Assembly: GCF_963675165.1 (NCBI RefSeq)
Contig: NC_087389.1
Location: forward strand, 964,001-1,028,000
Origin: Halichondria panicea
Lineage: Eukaryota > Porifera > Demospongiae > Suberitida > Halichondriidae
Reading direction: 5' to 3'
Length of the DNA stretch: 64,000 nucleotides
The first letter of the stretch is position 1; every line of letters starts with the position of its first letter. Positions 22,917 to 33,200 of the stretch are shown here, piece by piece. The translations under genes were made by a program, and so were the position numbers. The notes under the pieces were generated by a model. The model was not told the DNA's origin. It was given only the letters and a program-made list of their open reading frames with translations, and searched no databases.

Positions 22917-24694
22917 ATGAGTCAAGTTACAACCGACCCATCCCATGGTTAGTAGTGTTTGTCTTACATTGGTTATTACTCTCCCCCCCCCCCCCCACTC
23001 ACACACAGGCTCTGTAGACGCCATGTTCCGTGGACCCCCTACAAAGCAAGCCCGCTACTCATCCCTCATGGAGACGGATTTCTCGGCCGAAGCGTCCAAT
23101 CAGATAACCCGAGCTTCTTCAGGAATAATGCCACATCGCAGGCACATGTATGTTTGTGCGCATGTGTATTTCTGTATGCATAATGTACTTTTTATAGTAG
23201 TACTGTGTTACCTCTTTCAGGCCCCTTGCCTCCTACAGGCCCTCTAGTCTACCACCGTTCGTCAGACGGAGTGCGAGATTGGCTGAGCAAAACAGGAGCT
23301 CAGCGGATACTATCCACCTGTCCCCGACGGCAACATCACCAGCTGTATCCATACATCCGGACGAGGTCATCGATCTAATCACTCCACCCCCCACCCATCC
23401 CTCCTCCAGTGGGAGCCCATCATTCACACGACCCCCCACGGCTAGGGCTGGACCTACCCACTTGTTGTTTGGGGACGAATCAAGACACGACATGTTCTCT
23501 GCAGTACCTACCATGCCTACCAGAGGTACCCACTTGTCTGTACATTAGAATAGGCATTACATGTATGTGTACATGTGTGCATAGTGGCAGTTTATAGACT
23601 TGTTTGTTGTGTGTGTGTGTAAGTAACTCAGGCATGACTATATTTTACATGTGTCCACAGTTGTTGTTTCAAGTGCTATAATTCTTTCCTTCTCAGATTC
23701 GGGTGGCCCCAGTTCAAGCCAGGGTGGGTTTTCCCCCTTCATGTACCCCACATTACTCCAAGATGCCCGTACAATGCCACAGAGAAGCAGTCTACTCTCC
23801 TCACCCACTCATCCGCATCTCATACCCACAGAATCGCTCAGATCCAGAGAGCAGCAACGAGAGAGTGTGATACGGAACAACTATCGAACCTCCTCCAGAT
23901 ACAGAGATCCAGTTGTTCTAGGCAATTACCCGAATGAGATGTCGGCACAAATTGGACACAATTATCAAGCCTATCCCTCGATACCAAACTCTTTAAATCC
24001 TGTACAACGTGTACCGATTGCATCAAGTCTTCCTCAGTGGTCCGTTAGCAATTTCGATAGTTACACAGTGCCTAGCGGAGGAGATACAAGCGGTTTTTAT
24101 CGTGTGGCTCCAACTGGACTTCCTCGATCATTTGCGCTGCCCCAATCTCGAATATCAACTGCGCAATCTATCTCGACAGTGTTGCATCCTCCCTTCATGC
24201 ACCACGGCTCTGAAGCACCACACACGTTGAACACATATCATGATGAAGAAGACGAATTGATTCCTCTATCACAACACATCCATCCTCTACGCCAGACAAG
24301 TGCTCGCACAAACCACGCATATCCTGGTCCTTCTACAGACAGCTCACAAATTCATCCAGTTCCCCCACCAAGTAGTGCAGCAAATTCTCGACCTGTTTCA
24401 CAACAAGCGCGTCAAATGTCTCGCTATCCGAATTCTGCCCACCCTGGTCCTTCAACTGACACCTCACAAGCTCAACCCTCTACGGGAAACCGACGTGCAG
24501 GGAATCGAACTTGCCGGATGTCATGCCGACGACGACCTCCTGTTCCGCCGACCAATGAGAGTGGCAGTAGTGGCTCCAGCTCAGGGACTGGTTCGTCGAA
24601 TGGAAGGGCAAGTCATAGTGGCAGTGCAGACGTCCTCATTGTGGTGGACGATAGTGACAGTGATGATGTGAGTCTACTGTGGTGTGCATTGTAT

Positions 24695-24766
<72 letters not shown>

Positions 24767-24770
24767 GTGT

Positions 24771-24819
<49 letters not shown>

Positions 24820-24824
24820 CGTGC

Positions 24825-24879
<55 letters not shown>

Positions 24880-24884
24880 CGTGC

Positions 24885-24919
<35 letters not shown>

Positions 24920-26453
24920 CGTGTCTTATATATATATATGTGTTATAATCACTGTACTCTTGCTTACTTGGCTACTGCTGCCTCAACAACTTCTATCTTG
25001 TGTAGATGTATATATTTATGCTTATAATGTGTAACAGTGCGTATGCTTTAATTACTTGTGTTTCTACTACTCCCCTCAACAGGATGTGATAATAGAGAGC
25101 TGGGTCCCTGGCAATAGTCGTATACCTCTACACGTAGGCTCAGTGTTTGGTCAGCCAGCCCACACACAAGTGAACATAGACGAGGTGTATGCACGACAGT
25201 TGCAGGCTCAGTACGACCAGGAGAGCACCACAGCACAGCAGCACCTACCCCATATGGTAGTGAGAGATGACACATTGCTGTGATGTGATTGTTGTCACTT
25301 TTGCTTTTTTCTCTCACAGGGAAGGTTCAGAGATGTGCCGGTGGTACCAGCTGGTCCTTCTGTCCCCAGCAGTGGAGGCAACCAAGAAAGTGACGGGTGA
25401 GCACACTCAAATAATGTACATTACTTAATGTACACTTGTGTGTATAACATTTATGATAATATGTCATTGTCATCCTCGTAACTTCTCCCCTCTCTCTCTC
25501 TCCACAGAAGTGGCGTCATTTGGGACAATTTTGATGCTCTAGCGTCACGAGTCCACAGCTGGACCAGACAGGATGCCACTCGGTTCCTCCACGCCTCCTA
25601 CATGGCCAGACCTGGCCCCAGGAACCACCGACAGATAATGGAGAATGCCCGGAGAATGCCTGCCAATATACTCGTCAGAGCCATCATTGGGGACAACCCG
25701 GCCATGAGACTGACATATGAGGTACTGTACTGTGTGTCTTCTCTAACCTTTTAAGCCTTAATTATAATGCCTGGGTTTCTATTTAGAGCCGTATGTATAC
25801 TGTTACTAATGTAGAAATGTATTATACAAGGGTGTGTGATGGTTTTCTTGCCTGTGGTAAATTGTTCACTGTTTCTCTTGCAGGATCTGTTGGAGCTTGC
25901 TGAAAACATTGGACCAGCCAGGCCCCAGGGATTAACCAAGGCCACGCTTGACAGGCTGCCAGTGCATATGTGGGAGAGGAGCAATGAGGAGCAAAAGTAC
26001 TCATACATTCATGTACATACAGGCATTTGATTGACTGTCTCACATTTCACAGGTGTGTGGTGTGTATGTGCTCTTACGAAGCCAAGGAGAGAGTTCGCTT
26101 CCTGCCCTGTACCCATAACTACCACCAAGATTGTATTGACCAATGGTTCAAGGTATGTCAAAATTGTATAAGCTTTTACAGTACATGTTAAGTGTATATT
26201 GTGTGCAGTATGTGTCACATGTGCATGTTGTACGTGGGTGGTCTTTCATATTGTATGTAGCACCTATCTCCATTTCTAGCCAGCCATAATTATTTATGCA
26301 TTAGTACATGTATGTCCAGTGTCTAAATACTGTGTTCCATACTCTTACCATTAAGTTGCAACTGTACAACCATTGAATATGAATATGAATAATTTATCTC
26401 TGCAGGACCACTCAACGTGTCCAATTTGTCGTGTTGAGGTCAAGTCTGAATAG
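22917..26453 (+). CDS. RNF38: RNF38/RNF44-type RING-H2 E3 ubiquitin ligase
   Basis: Ten exons: 22917-22947, 23009-23147, 23221-23525, 23697-24667, 25083-25256, 25320-25396, 25508-25721, 25884-25996, 26053-26152, 26406-26453; 723 residues. The C-terminus carries the family block YEDLLELAENIGPARPQGLT plus KATLDRLP and then a RING-H2 finger: CVVCMC, LPCTHNYHQDC, WF, CPIC. In RNF38 and RNF44 of other animals the same arrangement (YEALL.LAE ... GLTKADIEQLP ... CVVCMCDF) occurs. The long N-terminal part is low complexity, rich in Ser, Pro, His and Gln, with an acidic stretch DSDSDD-like before intron 4. It is expected to transfer ubiquitin with an E2; substrates are unknown. A second in-frame acceptor at 23660 could add 12 residues to exon 4. 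Confidence 0.9.
24702..24924 (+). repeat. Very long (GT)n microsatellite at donor side of RNF38 intron 4
   Basis: About 220 bases of GT repeat with interspersed gcgtgc blocks, starting 34 bases after the donor (24668). It produces spurious Val/Cys ORFs. Confidence 0.95.
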
Positions 26454-26679
26454 AGAGAGAAAGTGTTCAAATCAACTGTCTCTGGAACAATCGAATGACT
26501 GATCTTGTTCATTATTGTTATTATTATGTTATCACCAAGAGTGCATGATGCACTCTGTAGCGTACTTCAAATCAATACTTAACCACTCTTTTGTACATGT
26601 TATTGGCCTTTATTGGCATTCTAATTACAATGTTCAGATTAACTATTGTGTATAAAAAAATGACAACATGTATGTATAG

Positions 26680-27738
26680 CTAATTGTCTGTCTTGTGGGT
26701 AATTGGCATTAAACAAATACTTATCTGAAATACAAGGGAATTAAACTCTCTAATGACATCTTCAATTTCCTCTTGTGTGGCAAACATTTCATCTGAGAAC
26801 AGAGTAACTCCATCCTTATCTAGTTTCATATCTTCACTTAATCCTTCCCTTCTCAACTTCTTCTTTTGTGGATAAGTTGTCACCACATCAGGTTCATTAC
26901 TCTGAAGTGGTTTAGGTGGATTTGGTTCTGCTGCTTCCACTGTGGGGGGTGGTTGGCACCAGGGGGGCAGAATCCTTGATACTCGACGTTGTATTTCTCT
27001 ATCATCCGCTCGTTTCTCTTTCTCGCGTAGCTGGGAATTAGACAACTGTCGACTTGATGATATTTTAGGCACTCTTGGTCGCCAAGTGAAGGTGTGTGTA
27101 CGAGACTCGCCCATTGTGTAGCTACTCTCAGATCCAGAGGAGTCTTCATTGACTGATACACTACCGTCTGTCTCCACCAATAGCTCCACTTTTACACCGA
27201 GATGTCGTGGCAGTACTATTGGCCATTCGAGTCCCTCACCTACTAGCGGAGACACAAGAGTCACCGAGAGATGGGTCCCATAACCAGCACCAGTGCCAGT
27301 GGGACAGACAATCAAACGAAGTTGGTGCTTCCCACGGAGAGTAAGCAGAGGACTGCACCATTTCTGTGATAACTCCTTGAGCTTTATGAATCCAGACATC
27401 CTGAAGGCGATCTTGTCGCCTAGACTGGAAATTTCTACACTCGGCTGTTTCATTTGCGTCTTTATGCATTCCAGAGCAGGGAGCTCCCTCACTCCCAAGC
27501 TCTCCAGTGTCCCTTCAAGGTACTCTATCTCAGATCTTATAGTATTGAGTTTCTGCAGTGGAGAGATGACCTCACTCTCTTTATGTAAGTCCATCACCAA
27601 TTGAAGGTGTTGCTCAATGTTGAGAGCTAAGTGATGATTATACTCCTGACAATTGAACAGGCAAACAGTGCACCCCACTTCAGCAAAGGGGCATTCTGTA
27701 GGCCAAGTGATCTTCTCTGAAATGCCACCTTCTGCCAT
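26680..27738 (-). CDS. Intronless TRAF-like protein with one zinc finger and a MATH-like domain
   Basis: One uninterrupted ORF of 352 residues. The N-terminal block WPTECPFAEVGCTVCLFNCQ with paired His downstream (HHLALNIEQHLQLV) is a single TRAF-type zinc finger, followed by a short coiled coil (about 53-85). Residues about 105-185 (AFRMSGFIKLKELSQKWCSP, GYGTHLSVTLVSPL, LEWPIVLP) match the start of a TRAF/MATH domain. The expected continuation is replaced by a polar tail with KKKLRRE and an acidic end. There is no RING. Lack of introns among intron-rich neighbours suggests a retrocopy or an ancient single-exon gene. It lies directly downstream of a same-strand RING/TRAF-zinc-finger gene. Confidence 0.8.
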   Translation of the reverse strand: MAEGGISEKITWPTECPFAEVGCTVCLFNCQEYNHHLALNIEQHLQLVMDLHKESEVISPLQKLNTIRSEIEYLEGTLESLGVRELPALECIKTQMKQPSVEISSLGDKIAFRMSGFIKLKELSQKWCSPLLTLRGKHQLRLIVCPTGTGAGYGTHLSVTLVSPLVGEGLEWPIVLPRHLGVKVELLVETDGSVSVNEDSSGSESSYTMGESRTHTFTWRPRVPKISSSRQLSNSQLREKEKRADDREIQRRVSRILPPWCQPPPTVEAAEPNPPKPLQSNEPDVVTTYPQKKKLRREGLSEDMKLDKDGVTLFSDEMFATQEEIEDVIREFNSLVFQISICLMPITHKTDN

Positions 27739-28192
27739 CTTTATTGTTTACGAACTACTCCACTCTATATAGAGTTTCAGTTGTTGTAGGTTCCAGAAGT
27801 GGCCATATACGGTCAGAGCAGTGCCTTACAGTAAACTGACAGTGAAATGTATTTCGAACAAAGTAAACAGTTATTATAGCTAGAGATAACTTGACTAAAA
27901 CGGTTACTACTCTGATGAGTGGTGGGAGTTAAGATTATGGTTGCAACAATGTGTATCATGTTTAACAAGGGTACCGGGTAGCACGCAATCATCCTGTATG
28001 TGAAATGTATACTTCAATTTATCTCCAATAATTATATCCGATATCAAGTTGTATACATTGTGTATATGTATTACAATTTTGCTACAGGAACTAAGAGGTA
28101 TAGTGTTGTATGGAATGTACACAAAGCACAAATTAAGACAATTAAGCTACAAAAGTCACAAAAGTACTAACTATGTGCAAGAATGTATCTGC
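27739..28192. other. Spacer between two TRAF-like genes
   Basis: 454 bp, AT-rich. It should include the 3' UTR of the upstream gene and the promoter of the intronless gene. Nothing specific recognised. Confidence 0.5.
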
Positions 28193-29368
28193 CTACTTGG
28201 CTATAAAAGCACAGACTAATAGCACGAACAGCACAACAAATCCAATTTTCATATAGTACCAGGTTGATTCTTGCTTCAGATCTTGTGTATGTAGACTCTC
28301 TGTAACTAGTACCAGTCTTCTCTGTAGCTCATCGATCCTTCGCCTGTCCTCCATCTGATGGGCACACAGTTCATTCACATTCGTGGTCAGCGTGTTCACA
28401 CTGGACTTGAGCGTAGTGAAGGGCTCCATAAAGTATGAGAGGTGAGTATGCGTCTCTTGCTTCAAATGTTCCTCAAAGTCTTTTCTCATCACAGGAGTAT
28501 AACAACCAACACACATGAATGGACATTCAACCTCCTCCATTGCACACTTGTGTTTGTGGGCAGCCAAGTATTTTTGTTTGACGAGCTCGCCACATTCTTT
28601 GAGACACGGCATCGGAAATTCTTTACATGATTCATAGTGTTCTGTTATTTTATTATAGCGTGTGTTCAAGCCACAATGCTCACATTTGTACTCTCTCAGT
28701 TCACATGTGCTTGTTAGGTGCACTTGAATGCTCATTCGATTCAGAATGGACTTGCAATGATTAGGGCAAGAGATTGGAATGTAGCCACAGCCAGATCCAG
28801 AATCGAGATGTGTTTCAATGGTCCCTAGTTCCCCCTCCCAGTCACACCCGTCCTCCTGATGGAGACAGACCACCTGCAATAGAGTAAGAGTGGTTAGATA
28901 AGTTATTTGCTGAGATTGAAACATACAAACACTCGTTAGCTCTGTGTACAAGCACTTACATTAGTTGTGCACAATGTGGAATCTACATAATTAACTTGAT
29001 TACAGCAATAAATGGCTCACCTTAATCGCATTGATTTTCCTCTTCATACACTTGTCCAGCACATGCTCAAAGGGGGTCTTCCGACACTGAGGACAACTGT
29101 TTGTTGAATCCTGTTTTTCTAGCCAGCGTTCCAAACATGTCTCACAATAATGCTTCCCACAGCACAGCGTCAGTCGAGGGTCTCGTAGAAGCTTAGAGCA
29201 GACGTCACAGAGCAGATCGTCCACGGCATCCTGCCCTCCCACCAGATCGATATCATAACCACCATGTTCATCATGCAGGGAGATGACCTGCACGGAATTG
29301 TCAGAGCTTGGTTTCAACACATCCTCCCAGTCCGACCAATTATTGGCCAGCACTGCTCTAGCAGCCAT
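28193..29368 (-). CDS. RING and TRAF-zinc-finger protein with C-terminal membrane helix
   Basis: Two exons: 29368-29021 and 28873-28193; 342 residues. A C3HC4 RING lies at about 54-97 (CDVCSKLL, CCGKHYCETCLERW, CPQC). TRAF-type zinc fingers follow (CDWEGELGTIETHL, CPNHC, YKCEHCG, CLKECGELV, CPFMCVGC). A coiled-coil stretch (TTLKSSVNTLTTNVNEL, about 255-310) ends not in a MATH domain but in a hydrophobic helix, KIGFVVLFVLLVCAFIAK, which fits a tail anchor. Canonical TRAFs end in MATH, so this protein probably ubiquitinates or scaffolds at a membrane. Known parallels for RING/TRAF-zinc fingers without MATH include RNF41-like proteins, but the anchor is not typical of those. Confidence 0.88.
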
Positions 29369-29663
29369 TCCTTCATCAGATTTATCAGGACAAACAGTAC
29401 AGAGCTTTAGGTGGGCGTGACCTTACAAAGGATATTGGTCACGCCCATTTATTTAGTCCCACCTCCTAATTTCCTTTTGGGCGGGCTAATCCCAGCCCGA
29501 CTGCATTGGAAGACATAAATAATCGAATTTGATTGGTAGTTGTACATTTGATCCTTACAAAGTGATCTTTCACTGCTCACATAAATAAGATAGCAAGCCA
29601 CCTTTTTACATCTGCAAACTAAAGGTTTTTTCATCTGAATTTCTCAACTGCAAACGTCGAACC
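29369..29663. promoter_or_regulatory. Divergent promoter, RING/TRAF gene and histone H2B
   Basis: The plus side shows inverted CCAAT boxes (attgg at about 29507 and gattggt at about 29530) and a TATA-like ataaata at about 29581-29587, some 80 bases before the H2B ATG. This is the usual layout of a core-histone promoter. A short gc-rich inverted repeat (gggcggg / cccgact) lies at about 29478-29500. Confidence 0.55.
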
Positions 29664-30035
29664 ATGCCTGGAAAAGTCGCATCCAAGAAGGGAGAGAAGA
29701 AGGCTGCCGTGAAGAGCAAGCCCGCTGGAGAGAAGAAGACCCGAAGAAAGTCTCGCAAAGAGAGCTACTCTATCTACATCTACAAAGTCCTGAAGCAAGT
29801 CCACCCCGACACTGGTATCTCTTCCAAGGCCATGAGCATCATGAACTCGTTTGTGAATGACATATTCGAGAGAGTTGCCACTGAAGCTTCCCGACTGGCT
29901 CACTACAACAAGAAGCACACCATCTCGAGCAGGGAAATCCAGACTGCTGTCAGACTTCATCTCCCTGGAGAGCTGTCCAAGCATGCTGTATCTGAGGGCA
30001 CCAAGGCTGTCACCAAGTACACCAGTAGCAAATAA
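29664..30035 (+). CDS. H2B: Histone H2B
   Basis: Intronless, 123 residues. The basic tail ([15 protein letters not shown]) is followed by [56 protein letters not shown] and the C-terminal [16 protein letters not shown]; these are diagnostic H2B blocks. It packages DNA with H2A, H3 and H4. A 3' stem-loop at 30052-30067 marks it as a replication-dependent histone. No other histone gene is in the window, so it is an isolated copy here. Confidence 0.98.
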   Translation: MPGKVASKKGEKKAAVKSKPAGEKKTRRKSRKESYSIYIYKVLKQVHPDTGISSKAMSIMNSFVNDIFERVATEASRLAHYNKKHTISSREIQTAVRLHLPGELSKHAVSEGTKAVTKYTSSK

Positions 30036-30051
30036 ATATCTCATCTCAAAC

Positions 30052-30067
30052 GGCTTTTCTAAAAGCC
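30052..30067 (+). terminator. Histone mRNA 3' stem-loop
   Basis: ggcttt-tcta-aaagcc: six-base stem and four-base loop, followed by acca, 17 bases after the H2B stop. It is the binding site of SLBP and directs 3' cleavage without polyadenylation. A normal aataaa also occurs at 30184. Confidence 0.9.
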
Positions 30068-30201
30068 ACCACTATTGTCAAAATGTTTCACCTTCCACAA
30101 GTCATGTTCTCTTTTATATTCTGTTTGTATATTGAATTCTGATACGTACATGTATATAAAACAATGGTGCATACCATTTCTTCAATAAATGAACTAATGT
30201 T

Positions 30202-33200
30202 TTATAAGTCAGTTTGCCACTCTTGCTCAAGAATAACAAGTTCGTTGATGGTGTCCCTTAGCCATACATCCATTGAAATTGATTGTACTTCCTCAACGTT
30301 AGGAAATACCTGCATAATTTATTTATAAATAATAAACATAAAATTAAATTTTGATTATAGACGACTTACAATGCTTGTATCAGTGATGCTGTTGGTAACC
30401 TCCCTCCATATCGGCACTAGCTGCAGTAAGGTTTGAACACAAAGTGGGTGGGGCATTATTAATCTTACCAGTGGATAACAAGACAAATTAATTTCTTTGA
30501 TTTTGATCACTGCGTACTTGTTGAGTATCTCCAATATGTCTGCTTGATGCTAAACAGATACAGCCACAAATTAAGGTCAATAAGCACACAAAACACACTC
30601 ACCATTTCCGACATTACTCCACTCATTAATTGTGCCAATTGACCAATTAGCTTCTGCCAAAATTCCAATATAAGAACCATAGAGTCCCTGGCGTACATTT
30701 CCATGTACACAGTCCAGGTCTGCAGGTGAAATGTACTGTATCTAAATCCATAGGTCTTTATATCAGTAAACTTACAGCACCAAACAAGAATACGAGGCAG
30801 AGGTATCCAAAGTAGCCCTGTAATTGTACAAAGACAATAAACACATTAATTTTTGAGCTCACACACACACACCTCTAACGCACACAATAAAACAGTAGTC
30901 AGCTAGAGGACTTACATTTTGTGTAGTAGTTATCTTTTGAATCACCCCACTGGCCAGAGTAAGTACCCCTTTTGTCACTTCATCCAGTTTATGATTGAGA
31001 CTCTCCAGAAGCAGACACCGACCTCCCACATTCCCAGCCATTTTCATTTCTGCTGCAATTCCATCGATGTAATTGTGGCTCATAGCGCCAAGTAGAAGCC
31101 AAGACAAGATATGCACAGATTGAATGTAGTCCTGCCATCTTGGCTGAAGCACATGAATCACAGTGGACCTGAACGTCCTGAAAATAAAAATAAAATAAAC
31201 GACATCACATCTGTAGGCATATATATGCCCCCCACCCCAGAAATACTTACGTAAGGGCTGGGAGTAGTGCTCTAGGATCACCAGAGACGAGTCGTTTCAG
31301 GTTATGAGTGGGTGGGGATCTACCAAGCCCATGTTGAACCCTCAGGGCTACCAGTTGAGACAGGGACAACTTCAACTGGGCAACCAACTATTACACACAA
31401 TGTCAATTAGTACTCAACGTATATTATTATATAATGCTCACCTGAATTGACTTGGTATTCTTGGATACATCCGTAGCACTGAGGTAACTCAACACGTCCA
31501 GAAAGTCCCATTGTAGAGCAGTAATCACAGGGCGTGAGTGAATCTCACAAGTTAGTCTCTGTAGGAAACATACGTACACTAAGCATGCTGTATATGCCAT
31601 ATACATACCAGGATGGGAGCAAAGTCTTTTTTTGTAGTTAGACTGTCCACATAGCCTAGATATCCAGACTCTTCCAACAGTAGAACCTGAAAAGGGGAGG
31701 GGCTGTTACACTGTTCGATCTAGAGTATATTCTCACCTGGATGAGCCCGAGAAAGTTGTCCTGTCTGGGACACTGATCTGCAGTTCCCCTGGCCCTCAGT
31801 GCTTTTCTCAGCTCACTCACATACAGTTTCATCAACTTCTCAGCCTCCTGCATGTACAGAGGTACATAGCTACTGTTGTAATAAGGTGGAAGGATATTGC
31901 TCGATCAAGGGGCATCTAGTTACGTGAAAATTACTAAGGACTCGCGTAAGAGAATCAATATAATGCATAATTCTAAGTTAAAATGTCTCTCTTACTCTTT
32001 GGCTTTGCTGTTGGAAGAGACGGTACCAGGTGGAGGCAAGCTCCACCAATCCACCCAGAGGAACGTAGACATTATACAGGGCAAATTCGAGAATACTCAT
32101 TAGTGACTGAGTGAGGGCCAGTACACTGTGGGTGTGGTAGTTGCCAAGCATGGGAGCAGTCTGGAAACGAACAGGAAGAAAACAGATATCAAACTGCAGA
32201 TTCGTTCTACGTACATACATGCAGCATATGTAGCGTTGTAAATTGACATTAATACTTACGGGGTATTCCAAGCTGTTTTTGAATAGTTTGATGATTAGTC
32301 GGAGAAGGGCATGCATTGCTTTCTTGTCTCTCAGAACATCCGTGTTGCCCTTTAGCTTCTTAAACAAGTTGTCCCAGAGAAGCAGATCTTTTGTCAGCTG
32401 TATTGTGGAGCTGAGGCCCTCCTGGATCTGGTCCAAGATCTCAATGTAGGTAGCCACGTTGACAATGGAGTGAGGGTGAACATCTTTTATGGAAGAGACA
32501 GCATCCTGTACAAATTTCACAGCTACATAGAACTTAATACTCCCAAACACAAGTTGTGTAAAGTTTTACTATACGACAACATTTTTCACCTCAAGAAAGT
32601 ATTTAACAATGGTCGTTTCGCTAATTTCTCCCTCTGAGTCCACGTCTGTACCTTCAACTGGCCCCTCCCCCTCGTTGCCTAGCAGCCCGTGACCCAGAGC
32701 ATTGAACACTGTCCGAGTCTTGTCACCGTAGTCGGTCCCAAACAGGAAGAGGAAGAGACGACGATCACCAAACTGAGTGAGAATGGAGGAGAGGATGTGT
32801 TTTGCGACAGCCATGGCAGAGCCAGGAGGAGGCTCAGCTGTGTTCTTGGTGGATTGCCAAGAGAATGATCCAGGAACCACAACTCTACAAATACAGGAAA
32901 ACAAGTATGGAGTAATGTACCACTAAAAAGTACCTACGCCCAATACTATTGAAGCACTAGCTTAGTCATTTCTGTTACAGAAAAAAAATTTTGCTTTCAC
33001 CTAGCAACGGCTGGTATTATCTTGGATACAAGGAAACCAGACACTATGTGGGGTAAGCGATGACAACATGTACCAACAGCAACCGTTGCCAAGGCTATCA
33101 CTTCTTCTGAGTACTCATTGGTGGGTTTCTTGCAGGCCACACAGATACCAGGCACAAGGTCATCACCTACAGATTAAGATAACACTTGCGAGTGAATACA

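Noticed and set aside
23651-23696. Extended start of RNF38 exon 4 at the 23660 acceptor
   Set aside because: It is in frame and possible, but adds a hydrophobic, uncharacteristic stretch; the 23697 start was preferred and the alternative noted.
24679-25034. Poly Cys-Val ORFs
   Set aside because: Translation of a (GT)n microsatellite in RNF38 intron 4.
29631-30044. 137-residue ORF opposite histone H2B
   Set aside because: Antisense shadow of a codon-biased histone gene; no homology signature of its own.
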